Program-made: the position numbers and the translations under genes
Notes under the pieces: model-generated
What the model saw: the letters and a program-made list of their open reading frames with translations, nothing else
Database searches by the model: none
What the model was told of the DNA's origin: nothing
Origin: Zopfochytrium polystomum
Lineage: Eukaryota > Chytridiomycota > Chytridiomycetes > Chytridiales > Chytridiaceae
Direction of reading: 5' to 3'
DNA: 64,000 nucleotides
Assembly: GCA_025765615.1 (NCBI GenBank)
Contig: JAIVFJ010000058.1
Location: forward strand, 1 to 64,000
In this document: positions 22,685-34,138 of the stretch, piece by piece
How the letters are laid out: the number at the start of each line of letters is the position of its first letter
Numbering within the stretch: position 1 is the first letter of the stretch

Positions 22685-24883
22685 CTATGGTTGCAAAGAG
22701 ACCAGCCACTTCTGGCACTCATCCTTGGAACCGGAGGGATTCTGCAGCTGCCACTCGATCACTTTGGACAAGTACACGCCGACGGCCGGCCCCGCCTTAA
22801 TTCCCAGAGTATTGGCCACTTCGCCGCCCTGAGTGACAGAAGCCAAGTCAGAAAGCTGTCCGAACTCAGTATCAGATGGACTCCTCTCACGTTAAGCAAT
22901 GGTTTGAGGTCGTAAGTTTGGTCCACATTAAGCCTCCGCAAACTCTCCTGGAATCTCTCATAACGGCCCAGAATCGATACAACGGCAGAGTACTCGAGAA
23001 TGCGTGCGGGGTTTGGGTCCCGAGAACAGGTTGCTTCAATAGTAAGCCAGTCTCGGAGTTCCGCCAGCTCGGCGCACATCGAAAGCAGAACAACGAGGTG
23101 CGCTTTTGCACCGAGAGGACGCGCTGATGTGTAAATACCCTTTGTCCCCAAATTTCGCATAAAAAGACCAAGCGCCATCCTGTTGCTTGACAATTCTTCC
23201 AATCGTTCTGAGTCTGTGGAAGAGCGCACATCGGAGACTGAGAGCGACATGCAAGAGACCCAATCACCATCTACGGCGCCAAACTGCAAGACGAACCAAG
23301 GTAAGCACAAAGAAGGTGGCCGACATGTTTCACCTTCAAAGAATTCATCACAACATATTTGGCAACAGGAAACGTCTTTTTCTTCTCCATGTAGCTGAGT
23401 TCACGATATGGATAGACAAGGGCAGCTAGGTAAAGCAACCGAACGTCTTCCTTGGTAACGGGTTTTAGAAAATCTGGGAGAACATTCATCAGTGTGTCAC
23501 AACGACACACAATGGCTACTGCTCTGGCCATGCTTAAAGCGTTGCGCAGAAATTCAGCAGTGCTCGCCGCGTCTGGTGAATAGTCTTGAGGGAGACCAAA
23601 AACTTCGTGGAAGAAGCCAAACTCTGCAATGAGCGTTATTGACCGCAGAGGGTCTGGTCCAAGGAGCATTTTGTCCACTTCAATGCCAATTCGTTCTCGA
23701 CTAATTTTGGTGGAAAAAGCTTGGTGTATCTGAGTATTTGTAGTTGATCTTAAAATCGCATCGTCGATCGTAAACCCGAAGCGAGAGGCAAAGCGAATCA
23801 CGCGCAGTACTCGAAGTGGGTCGTCGATGAATGTTTGAACAGGATCAATCGGCGTCCTGATGTGGCCTGCCTCCAAGTCTGCGAGACCTTTGCCAGTGAA
23901 GTCCTCGACCTTTTGAGTGTGCAGATTGAAGAACAAGGAGTTTATAGTGATGTCTCGCCGAAGCGCATCTTCCTCTGGTGTTCCAAATTCCTTTCGTGAA
24001 TAAACTTTTTAAACTAAGGTCAAGTCGACGCCATCATTCCTAACAGTCGCTCACCATCGATGGGATTCGGCTGTCTTCTTGGTATGATTCGGTCCGAAGG
24101 TTCACGAAGTCAATCAACTGCCCAAACACTTTGGTAGTAGCAGTCTCAAGGTGCTTCGACCGGTCAGGATTTGAGTCGATTTTCGACACGTGCGCCGCCT
24201 CCAAGCCAAAGCGCACCATGTAATCGTTCACTGCGGTGGCAAACTCAAACCCCATCATGTTGTCCAAGGCGATATCTATGTCATGGCTCTCAATCCCAAG
24301 GAGCTTGAGTTGTGCTTCAGCTACAATGCATGGCTAACATAACCGCGTGGCTCACCTTGTCTCTCACCCAGCCACCCGCAATTCGCAGCGTCACAGGTGG
24401 CTTATCTGGGTGGATAGAGCGCAGGTGATCTGCTACTGAGACAAGAACATCGCGAATCTTGGTCTCAGAGGCTGTGAGGTGCACAGTCTCTCCCTGCCAT
24501 CTCGTCATTTCGCCTCGAATCCGCTTTGTTGTTGTCGTTGCTTCTGCCCAGAAGCTATCCTCACTATCTGAGGCCCGTCTTTTTAGATGCGGCTGTTTCC
24601 GGGTTGTCAGAATTGTGGCTTCCGTGTGAGGTGCAGTCGTCACTGTCGAAATGAAGCGGGGTGAATCGTTTGTCGGTTCAGGCGCGCTTGCATCTAATTG
24701 CAGCTCTGCAACTCTTCGATAATTAAATGGACCGGACGTCAGCAGGGCAGTCGATTGGACAAGTGGGGCCCGACCAATTATGGCGTGTCGGGCAAGCACT
24801 ACGGGCGGAGTCGAAGCTGTTGCTGCACAAGCCAAATGGGCTGCTGAGATGGTCTTGCAAATTGGGATTGCGGTGCGTCTCAT
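22685..24883 (-). CDS. CCA1: CCA tRNA nucleotidyltransferase
   Basis: Adds the CCA end to tRNAs in nucleus, cytosol and mitochondria. Exons (minus) 24356-24883, 24055-24303, 23334-23990, 22891-23283, 22685-22828 give about 656 residues. Class II signatures are intact: RIAGGWVRDK then LLGIESHDIDIAL (the two carboxylates of the catalytic DxD), RRDITINSLFF, and DDPLRVLRVIRFASRF. The C-terminus ends with the KAGPAVG...EWQ helix usual for eukaryotes. The first 125 residues are poorly charged, rich in Ala/Thr/Ser, with early basic residues, and look like a mitochondrial presequence plus linker. A second in-frame ATG at 24508 (residue 126) would give a cytosolic/nuclear form, as yeast CCA1 does with alternative starts. 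Confidence 0.93.
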
Positions 24884-25071
24884 TCCACGAAGGACAAGTC
24901 ACCGACTTCAGACTTCCAGCGCTGAAACTCATGATTTTGCAACATTCTCCCCACTCGGAACAAAAATCAGTCTGAACTGTGTATTTAAACATTAACAATG
25001 CGAGCAGGAGAAGCAGCTCTCCGAACCGTGGAAAAGGAAAGAACGAAAGGTAGAGGAGTAAAATTCGCTTT

Positions 25072-26469
25072 TCACGCGGAGGCCTCAGGCTTGCGGACAA
25101 GGAAGAAGAACATTGGCGTGAACACCCCCTCTTTGCCGGCAATTACAAGATTGTCCGCGGCAGAGTTCAGCAACTTCGAAACCTTCCCCGTTCCAGCTGG
25201 TGCAATTCGCAGGAACTCCAGAGCGGCAACCATGGTGTCGGTGATCCTAGAAGAGAGAGTGAGCAGGGTAACCGCAGAGATTCCTCATACGTACGTCCGG
25301 CCAAGGGGTGTGCGACCCCATTGAGAAACGTCGAAGATGTTGTAACTACCGACGAGGGGCTCGTACCATGGGTTGAGGGCGTCAGCATCGATACCCTCGT
25401 TTTCGGCAAGGTCTTTGTACTCGATAATTTCGAACCCGACGTTCTTCAATGCCTAGCGAAGTTCGAAAGCGCTGTACTCAGACAAGGACCGTTCCGAAAA
25501 GTCAACCAAACCTGAATGCACTCTGGGATGGTGTAAAACTTGGCAACACTGTTGCCCTCCTCCACCAGATGGACAATCTCCTTGATTTTGAGGTCGGCCT
25601 CCTGATACTTTTCTGTCGTGCACCACTCGTACGCTGCAAACTTGCCCCCCGGCTTGAGGACGCGGAAGACTTCACCGTAAACATCCTCTAGACGTGGAGC
25701 ATGGACGGTCGCCTCGATTCCGTAAGCGGCGTCGAACGTTCCATCCGCGAACTGCATGTTACAGAAATCGCCCTGCACCGCAGCGCAGAGCTTCGAGAGG
25801 CCGGCCTTGGCTGCGAGAATATCGCAGCGCTTGACCTGGTACTCGTTGTTGTTGATGCCGGTGACGTGCGCACCGGAGAATTTGACGATTTCGCGAAGGG
25901 GGCCGCCTGCAGAAAGCGCGTTGAGAATCGAGGTTGACAACTTAGCACGGTCTCAACACACACCAACGCCACAGCCACAGTCCAGAGCTTTCATGCCAGG
26001 CTTCAGGCCGAGCTTAAGAGCGAGGTAGTCTTCGTGTCGGGCGATGTTTTGGTGGAAAGGGGTGTCCTTGAACATGCGGGCAAAGTGGAATGAGCGGCCC
26101 CAACCTGCGGAAGAAGCAGCTGAATCGTTAAACCCAACCCACGTTGGAAAATACATAGCGCGGGAACTTGCCATATTCGTAGAAGTCCGTGACCAGGTCG
26201 TAGAACGCGTTCGTGTACGTCTTCGAGTGGAGCCGGCGCTCCTCTGTGGCGTCCTCAGTGTTGGCGAGGTTCCGCTTGTCAGCTTCCCAGTTCTTCAAGT
26301 AGTCGTCGATGGCCGCCTTGTGCGCGTTCCCGTCCTTTGCCTTCTTCCTCAAGCTGTTGATAAAGTTGTCCTCATTCGGGTCGGCTTTCGGAACGGGCCT
26401 GTTAGGGTCCGAATACGTGACGTTTCGCGATACGGTGCGAGTTGAAGTGGAGGATGATGACGAGGACAT
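25072..26469 (-). CDS. ERG6: Sterol C24-methyltransferase
   Basis: ERG6 methylates zymosterol (or lanosterol) at C24 in ergosterol synthesis, in the ER and lipid droplets. Exons (minus) 26172-26469, 25964-26104, 25512-25906, 25295-25452, 25072-25246 give 388 residues, a normal length. The sterol-binding YEYGWG-x-SFHF motif spans the first intron, followed by [10 protein letters not shown] (SAM motif I), [14 protein letters not shown], and [10 protein letters not shown]. The C-terminal FTPM motif is present. The first intron starts with GCAAGT rather than GT; only that donor restores the YEYGWG motif. The upstream part of the open frame lacks an ATG, so the start is the methionine before the Ser-rich stretch. 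The presence of ERG6 argues for a fungus (or plant/protist), not an animal. Confidence 0.96.
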
Positions 26470-26719
26470 GGTGGATGATGTGAAGGGGACCGTCAACGTG
26501 CTCTCGTCCTCACTCTTTTTTATGCCGTTTGCTTGTTATTTTTGACGCCTGCTTCTGCTTCTGTGGGAGCTCTCCATCTTGGTGGCGCGATGTCTGCGAG
26601 TTTGATGAAAGAAGGCCTTCCTATCGCAGTCGCTTCTGTCTCCGTCGCTTTGCCGGTTGCAGGTGGGCTGTCGCCCGAAAGGCTTCATAATAATAAGTAT
26701 GTTTATTTACGCACACAAA

Positions 26720-26790
26720 CGCCCTCTCTCTCACGCACACACACACACACACTCTCTCTCTCTCTCTCTGTCCCTCTCCCTGTCTCTCGT
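26720..26790. repeat. CA/CT microsatellite
   Basis: A short (CA)n run followed by (CT)n in the region upstream of ERG6. The stretch 26470-27003 otherwise holds A-rich and mixed sequence with no gene. Confidence 0.8.
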
Positions 26791-27003
26791 TTTCTTGTAG
26801 TCTTCCAGTCTCTGTGTAAATACGCGCTCCCACATGCTCACACCACCCTGCCGCGACTGTGAAAAACTCTCCAGGCTGACAATTCCCACTATTTGTTCTG
26901 TCATGCCACCTCAGTAAAAAAACAAAAAAAGTAAAAACGAAAAGGAAAAAAAAAAAAAACTCATTTCATTCACACATTCCCCCCCAGTCCGCCATTCCGC
27001 CTG

Positions 27004-28303
27004 CTACTTTCGGATTGCAAACGGATCGTCCGCCGCCTTCTTTATCGCAATGGCTTTCGCCAACTGGCGGAACACGGTGCTCTTCTTCGGCTCCTTCGCT
27101 TCCCCTGGCAGCGGTTTGGCTGATCCCGTCTTGAAAATGGAGGATCGAAAGACATCGTGCTTAATCTCTTCCTCGCTCTTGATTGCATCCTCTTCCAGGG
27201 AAGGGTCGTTAGTTTCCAAAGTCTCGCGAGTAGGCCGCGACGTACTGGCAAATTTCATCCTCTTGGCCTCGTGCACGTCGTCTTCCAGCTCCGGAAGAAT
27301 TCGGACGGAGAGATTGTGCTTCTCCCGTATTTTGTCTCCTTCAGCTTCTTCCGCCAGGCGGATCTTTTTCTCTTCCTGTGAATCAAGCCATTTGGTGCTC
27401 TAACAAAGCAAAAAAAAAAAAAAAAAATTGCTAACTCACGCGAAACCTCTTTCGAATTGTCTGGGACATTGCATAAGGGTCTTTCCAGTATTTGTCGTTC
27501 AATTCCTGTTTAGGTTGTCAACGAAGTGTAAGCTACCTGGCTAGTCCTAGCAAAAGTGGGCCCTGTAGAAACCTTCCTGCATTAGCGTGATGGTTGGAGC
27601 TACTTCCGCTGCTTTCTTGACATCGGCATTTGTATGCTCCAACTTGTACATTGGGTCATTCAGTCGCTCGGTCTCCTCCTTGTCTGCAAGCACGTTACGA
27701 ATCAATCTTCATAATTTCCAACTTTTACCTTTTAAATCAATGGTGCCGTTCTCCTCTGGCTCAAACTCTTCCTCCTTTCGTCTTGCACCACTTGCAATGA
27801 CGTACTCCGTATTCTAGTAAAAATTTTCTGCAGTGAGTACTTCACCCCGGAAAGTAGACAACCACCTTTGGATCAGTATGTATCTCAATCCAGTTATTGC
27901 AGAGGTGACACTTCATCCGAAAGCTGTAAATCGGCGTCGAGTAGTACTTTCCAATCTTCTTCTTTTCGGCGTTATAGCGGACGCCTTTTCCAATATGTTT
28001 CTCACAGCCGCCGCACCAAATGTTGTATGGCATTTCGAAGCTGCGGATTGTTGAACTCATAAGAACAAATTCATTGGCGGGAGGATGACTTACCGAACCA
28101 CCAGTATGCCTTGATCCAGTTTCCGCGCCCGTTCCCGCAAAGGATGCTGGCCGACATATTTGTTGATCGAGCCCTTCGACGGATCCCAATCGGGTGGGTA
28201 GTACTTGTTAGTCGCCTTCCTTTCTGGTGCACGAGTTCATAGAGATCGAGAGTTAAAAACGAAGCAGATATTGAGCGGGTGATCGACAAAACCAACCAGC
28301 CAT
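27004..28303 (-). CDS. CWC16-family splicing factor (CCDC130/SAF4)
   Basis: CWC16 proteins (Yju2, CCDC94, CCDC130) join the spliceosome around catalytic activation; the CCDC130/Saf4 branch is also linked to minor-intron or splice-site choice. Exons (minus) 28297-28303, 28094-28223, 27866-28040, 27729-27813, 27573-27683, 27440-27505, 27004-27399, about 323 residues. Signs are KYYPPDWDP, FEMPYNIWCGGCEKHIGKGVRYN, and the second zinc pair in FRMKCHLCNNWIEI, giving the CxxC...CxxC site, then a charged coiled coil. The first exon is only seven bases (ATGGCTG). The fifth-to-sixth exon junction is out of phase by one base under GT-AG rules, although both sides are conserved: either a sequence error or an unusual site. 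Confidence 0.88.
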
Positions 28304-28354
28304 GTTGCACCGATCCAATCGAAAAGATCACCTTGTCAAGAGTGGGTGGCTCGG
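28304..28354. promoter_or_regulatory. Divergent promoter between CCDC130/SAF4 and Gemin6
   Basis: Only 51 bases separate the start codons of two divergent genes that both act in snRNP or splicing biology. There is no room for separate promoters, so transcription start sites are probably shared or overlap the first exon and intron of CCDC130. No clear TATA box is visible. Confidence 0.5.
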
Positions 28355-29131
28355 ATGGATACGTTTGACGTCTCTTTACTTGGCCAACCAGTCGTCGTCA
28401 AAGTCGCAGAGCAAGGCGCAGAACCACTACGAGGCGTTCTGCTGAACGTGGATCCAATCTCCGGCACCACATTCCTCCTTTTATGCAAAGAAGATGCAAG
28501 TGTCCATTTTGGAAACTTCGCCTGCTTGACGGTTGAAACAGGTTCACGAGAGCAACACTCACGGCCAACGGTTGGCGGTGATCATGGGTCACTCTATTGT
28601 AAGCACAGAATGTAAGTTTCGCAGACAGTTCGTTTCTTGACTACTAAGTCCGTCAAAACAAAAGATGATACATTTTCGGACCTACAGGCACTTTCAATGG
28701 ACGCTGTTCGCGCTGTGTTGGATCTCCTGTACACTAAAGCAGGCACATTGCCTCCACCGCGGTTGGCCCAAGCCCCTCAACTCGCGTCGGAATCCCAAGC
28801 TGCGGAATGCCTGTGTGCTTTTCTCCGCTCCAAAGGACATACAGTTTCTACCATTTCCGTTCCGACAGAAACTGCGGCGGCGGCCGTGCATTGCACATCC
28901 GCCGTGACCGCGACGTGCGTTAGGGTTTCTTGGGAAGAGAACCAAAGCAGAAGTTCTTCGGCAAAGGAGGAGGAAGAGGGAGAGCTGTCCGAAACGGGAG
29001 TTACACCACATGTTCTCATTCTGCAACCCCCCTTCAGAGACATCATTAGCAGCCAAGTCAGTCTTCCGGCCAAGGTCGTTGAAGAGGTGAAGAGGGACTT
29101 GAAGGAATGGCACGATCGGTTCTTTGGATGA
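28355..29131 (+). CDS. Gemin6-like SMN-complex protein
   Basis: Gemin6 pairs with Gemin7 through Sm-like folds in the SMN complex that loads Sm rings on snRNAs. Exons 28355-28501, 28542-28598, 28649-29131 give about 228 residues, longer than the human protein (about 167). The Sm-like fold is seen in GQPVVVKV, the LRGVLLNVDPISGTTFLL strand pair, then VIMGHSI, matching the IMGHAV word of Gemin6. The C-terminal helical domain ends with an ILQPPF word, comparable to the DPPY region of animals. A Glu-rich insert lies in between. The first donor (before 28502) is weak and could be a few bases away. LSM-like proteins are the alternative, but the IMGH word favours Gemin6. Confidence 0.72.
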
Positions 29132-29216
29132 CATGTATTGAAAGTCAAGCAACAGTATTCGAGGCACAAGCTTAGATCGCTCCGCCAGCGACCACTCTCG
29201 CTAGCAATCGTCTCGG

Positions 29217-29529
29217 TCACTTTGCACTGATCTTGGAGCCGCCTGAATCGTCTGATGAGAAAGTGTTCTCTTTCCGAGCGTCGTTGATGAGCTTGTCAAT
29301 GTTCTTTTCTCTGATAGTTTTCTAAAAATGAAGGTGGAAACTCTTCAGAAGGGAGATGTGCGCGCGATCCGTGCTTAGTACCAACCCAGACGCAAGCCTT
29401 GTACTGCTTGAAGAGGTGCCCGCAATCGTCGGTCGTGTCGCCCTTTAGGAACTTTTCGCCGTACCACCTGTTGAAGCATGCGTCATACTGCGCCTTCAGC
29501 TGGTTGCACTCGGGTGCGACCGACGCCAT
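29217..29529 (-). CDS. TRIAP1/MDM35 twin CX9C protein
   Basis: Mdm35/TRIAP1 acts in the mitochondrial intermembrane space as partner of Ups1/PRELI lipid carriers, moving phosphatidic acid for cardiolipin synthesis. Exons (minus) 29386-29529 and 29217-29321 give 82 residues, the usual size. The twin CX9C motifs are complete ([11 protein letters not shown] and [11 protein letters not shown]) with [13 protein letters not shown] between them, the family hallmark. The gene converges on Gemin6 with 85 bases between stops. It has no presequence, as expected for a Mia40 substrate. Confidence 0.93.
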
Positions 29530-29817
29530 TGCGATCCACACCGAAGGAAATGCTGGAGTTCATTTGACAAGTCTGGACGCCCAACCAAACAATTCCATCA
29601 ATTTTGTCGAAGGCCCTGCACCAACCAGCACTGGAATGATCAACCCCAACTGGAAATTCACACGTCACGGCTGACCGATGATAGGCCAAACCGGGTATTT
29701 TCTTCCATCAGCCGACCACGCTCCGATGCCTCTTCATGCCGGAAACGTAAAAATGAGCCCGGGTATGGTGCACATAGTTGATGGTAATTCTATTAGGGAG
29801 TTTGGACTCCCGACAAT

Positions 29818-32800
29818 TCAGTAAACAATCTTGACTGTTGGAACATCGACAATCTGCAACAAATTAAACGTCGGGGTGAGCAAGGGCAAACCGCAAGAAC
29901 TTCGCCCCCCACTCACGTCAAATGACTCGTCATCGTTGAGTCTCGAAAACGGCGCGAAATGCTTAAGCGCCTTGAAGCGAAGCTTGTAATCACCAGCTGG
30001 AAGCGAGACCTTCGTGAAATTGAAAGATGTTGCGGCGGTCGTGGTCACAATCGTGGACGGCACCGCAACGTCACCCCAGAATTGAATTTTCCCCGGAGTC
30101 CCAACCGTCTGAACCCGAAAGGTCAGGAAAGTTTGCCTCGACGCGACGCCCCAAAGCACGAAGCCGTTCATAAGTGCAACACCCGCCGCGACGCCACGCT
30201 TCGGTTCGCCGAGGAACGACGGTTCGGACAACCCGTTGTCCTTCAAGAACTGAAGGATGGTGCTATTACTTCCCATATACGCGACCTCCGCGAAAAGCAG
30301 TCGCGTGGTAGAACTGATTGGCACGAAACAATTGATCTGAGAGTCTGTCCCGTTGAACTGGAATCCGCTTGTGACAGGTGTGACGCCGCCCTCATCCTCG
30401 TAGCACCCGACCTTGGGCGTAAACTCGGTGGACTGCTTTGCCAGCACGGGCGCGTCGGTCCAGTTGCCGACTACTCCGGCGTACGGAACGTGTTGAACGG
30501 TTGCGTCAAGGTTGTTGGAGACTGCAAGGTAGCCTGAAAAGGTGGGGAATCGTTGACCTGGCAGTGCCTTTGGTGCTGTGAAGCGAACTGTCACCGTTTT
30601 ATTGCTTCTCGCTTTGACAGTGTATGTGGCGGGTTGGTCTGGACCAGCGTCTCCCAATGTTACTGTCGCTTGGTTGGTGGTTGCGTGGAGCTGGCGTTGA
30701 GTGAGCATTGCGTCTTCTCCTGTCCTCAAGGGAGCATAAGTCAATGCTTTGACATGACTGACGGTATAGACAATGTCCTTTTCGTTCAGATTCTCGACGG
30801 TGACGGAGTAGCTCTGGAGCATCCTGGAAGTGTCGTTCAATCCAAGCTTTGCGGGAGTGACCCTTGTCTTTGCAATTGCCGCATTGTACACATTGACCAG
30901 GCCCGCGCCCTGGATCGCCACAGAGTCGATGACTTTGGGGTCGAAAGGAGGACTGGCAGGGTTCGCTGTGGCATTGAAAAAGGGTGAAGGGGTCGCATTG
31001 TTCAGGAGGGCAGCTTGCAATTCTTCAAAAGTTCTGTTCCGCTGCTGCTGGAGAAGCAAGGCGATCGAACCCGAGAGGTAAGGTGCAGCTGCCGAAGTTC
31101 CACCGAAAAACCCGTACGCAGAACCCGATTTTATGGGCGAAATCACCGTGTAAATAGCCTCCCCGATACCGGCTAGGTCTGGCTTCAGATGAAGTTCTGG
31201 GTCGAGTCCCGGTGAGGAGAAGGAGGTGACGCTGGGCGCGCCGAAAGTAGACATTCTCTTAAGCTTTTCATAGATGACAACAGTCGCATTTGGCGAAGTG
31301 GCAAGAAGTACTCCAGTGGCCAGCTCAACCCCCGCTGTGGGGATTTGATCGGATCCAGTCCAGCCGCCTTTGAAATTCACGTCACTGACCATTATGCACG
31401 CAATTGCTCCAGCGGCCGCGGCGTTACTATTGAGAAGGGCAGTGGGATAGGATCATTGTGAGCAAGCTAGAAGACACCACAGAGAATCGCGGCACATACT
31501 TGCATGCGGTTTGAGAGCCGCAGACGGTGCCAAGCTGGAGAATCGCCGTTTTCCCCTTGACAGCGCTTGAGACAAAATTGCAGCCATCGTCTAGAACGGA
31601 AAGATTTCCAATCGCGTGAGGGTTATTTGGGACGACTTGAAGCGCCTGAGGGAACGAAAAATTGGACAAAAGATCAGCGGCCGACCACTGGTATTCCTTC
31701 CCGTCGATTGTCAGATAGTTTGACCAAACTTCGGGAGGCTCGAATGCCGCTGCGGAGAAGGCTTTTGCTGATTGTCCCGGTCCGGACGCGATAAACATCC
31801 CCGTGATTTGGTCGTTTCCAGCGCTTCCGACCACCATATGGCCATTTGCGGCCACTCTATCCGCAGCGATCGTTGTGATATCGTCAGGATAATTCTGGCC
31901 GCCCCCGAACGACATGTTTATGACGTCCGCACCGTCTGCAGCTGCGCGAAAGATTGCGGCGGTGATGAAGTCTGTAAAAAATGTGCCCGCGCACGAAATG
32001 ATTTTGTACGCGCCGAGTGTGGCTGCTGGTGCGACGCCGGAAAAGGGGACTGCGGGGACGAATCCTTCTGCCGTGATGTTGGTGCCGTCAGCGGCTGCGA
32101 CGCCAGCAACACTTGTTCCGTGAGAGCCCTCTATGCATGTGTTGAGCGGGTCGCCGTCGGGTTTCAGAACTTGTGTCGTGTCATAATCATCGCCGATAAA
32201 GTCCCAGCCGAACGCGACTCGACAACCCGGACCGAAGCATCCGCCGAGTGCCGGGTGCTTGTAGTATATTCCATCGTCGATAATAGCAATTTTGCTACCT
32301 CTGCCATCGAGTCCCAGCTTTTCCCGGGCCTCGTAAACGCCAGTTGCCGAGTGGATTGGGTCCCGGATAGTGGATGCGTTCAATTCGACGGCAGACGTTG
32401 CCACTGCACTTGTCCGTCCAGATTTCATGATGCGCTTCTGGGAATAAATGGGGTGGACCGTTGCACCGCCAGATTGCAAAGGGGCGACGTGGTCGGCAGC
32501 TAAAAAATGAGAGTATTCACATCAGGCAGCAAGCAGAGTGGAGGAATAGTCAAAGAACGAAATGGCTCAGATCCACCATAGTAGAGGCAAGCAAAAAAAA
32601 AAGAAAGGAGTACTAATCGCTCACCAGCATCGCTTTGGTCATTCAACTCGAAAGAGAAGCCGCAAAACAGCGATGTGTTGGTTTCAGTCCGTGGCTTGAA
32701 CGACACGCCCTTTGCGTTGAGCACACTCGAGACTCGGCTGGCGGCGTTGCAGTCTTGGCTGGGAGGAAACTCCACCAGGGCAATGTGTGGAGCCAGTATT

Positions 32801-32946
32801 CGGCTCGACAACCGGATGATCCCGCTCGGGCCAGCGGGGCCCCTATCAGGTAGGGCTGCCGCGATATCGGAGGACCGCGTGGCGGCGAGCACAGCCGTCG
32901 TGGCGGTGACGGCGGCGGCTGCGGAGGCCAGTGCGAGAAGGAGCAT
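29818..32946 (-). CDS. Secreted subtilisin-like serine protease (S8)
   Basis: A secreted endopeptidase of about 955 residues. Exons (minus) 32625-32946, 31500-32499, 29917-31426, 29818-29853. Order: signal peptide (residues 1-15), an I9-like propeptide, then the S8 domain with Asp in AIIDDGI, His in GSHGTSVAG, a PA-type insert (INCF-like and AAAAGAIACIMV strands), and Ser in GGTSAAAPYLSGS. A long C-terminal region of beta-rich Fn3-like repeats follows, as in fungal minor extracellular proteases of the vpr/lactocepin type. All three catalytic residues are intact. The start is the ATG at the signal peptide; the frame upstream lacks an ATG. A partial duplicate of its 3' half lies upstream at 33641-34046. 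Confidence 0.92.
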
Positions 32947-33640
32947 CGCGAGTTGAAGCGAAGTGCGCAATTCTTTATTCCGCCGTTCTTCGGCTTCAAG
33001 TTTTCCTGGCGGCTTTCGTTGTTTCCGCGCTTCTTTCTATGTAAATTTATTTTATTTTGACTCCACGGAAAAGTAAGCGCAAACATCAAACAGCAAGGAC
33101 AAACAACCGACAAATTCGAATTCCGACTGCCGTCGGGCGCAGAAGCAAACACTGCAAATTTTGCGCTCCCACGTGTCCGGTGAAGCCTTTTTCCCCGTAA
33201 ATAATTATTGGCGGCCAAACCAGGGGTTTCCTTGTTTTGGTGCTTCAATCGTGGAGTTCCTCCGCAAGAATTATAATATTTATTTGGGTATTGTTTCCCG
33301 TTGTTTGCCGCCCCATCCCCCCGATCCTCCGTCTCGATTATAAATTCAGACAGCGAATATTTAAAATCAATCTCATTCGCACGTGCTGGTGATTGTTTTC
33401 GTGCTCTAATTGGCTGGCAGGGAGTTGCGGCACCGTCGAAAGGCATTCATTGAAGAGAAAATACGTATTTTTGAAGATTCCTGAGAGAACATTAAATGAA
33501 ATCGAATCTGATGGCGTCGATTATCTTTATCAGCATGACGAATTCTCCAACAAAAAGGCCACAGTAGCCGCACCACAAACGCACAAAAGTTTTCAGAAAC
33601 AAATCGCCTCCGCAAAGGCAGGACTCATCCACTAGAACTT

Positions 33641-34046
33641 TTAGTACACACACTCTTGACGGTTGGAATGTTCACAATCTGAGCAAAGGCAGAGTTTGCG
33701 TGAGCAAGTACACCAAAACAACTTTCATAAAAGTCTGCCCCACAGTACGAAGCCGTTCGTTAGCGGAAGGATGGTTCGGATAATCCATTGTCATTCAAGA
33801 ACTGCAGGATGGTGCTTTTGCTCCCCATATAAGCGACTTCGGCGAAAAGACGCCGTGTGGTTGAGGCGTTCGGTGTGAAGCAGTTGACCTGGGAGTCTGT
33901 CCCATTGAACTGGAATCCCCTTTTGACGGGCCTCGTCCTCGTACCACCCGATATTTGGTGAAAACTCGGTTGACTGCTTCGCCAGCACGGGCGCGTCGGT
34001 CCAGTTGCCGACCACTAACGTGTTGAACGGTTGCAGCGCAAAGCGC
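33641..34046 (-). pseudogene. Partial duplicate of the subtilase C-terminal region
   Basis: Reads on the minus strand like the C-terminal region of the protease at 29818-32946: the GNWTDAPVLAKQSTEF word, then VGCYEDE/IGWYEDE, and the region matching LFAEVAYMGSNSTILQFLKDNGLSEPSF, followed by words like the last exon. It is broken by deletions and frame changes, and no catalytic domain is attached. It lies about 0.7 kb upstream of the intact gene in the same orientation. The stretch 32947-33640 between them shows no gene. Confidence 0.85.
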
Positions 34047-34080
34047 TTCACCAGTGTAAGTCAGGCTCGTCCTTTTTTTC

Positions 34081-34102
34081 TCTCTTTTTTAATTTATTAT
34101 TT

Positions 34103-34138
<36 letters not shown>

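Noticed and set aside
31772..32503. 243-codon plus-strand frame
   Set aside because: Antisense to the subtilase catalytic domain, no conserved motif.
34108..34137. T-run as evidence of a retroposed subtilase copy
   Set aside because: The neighbouring fragment keeps intron-like sequence and shows no target-site duplication.
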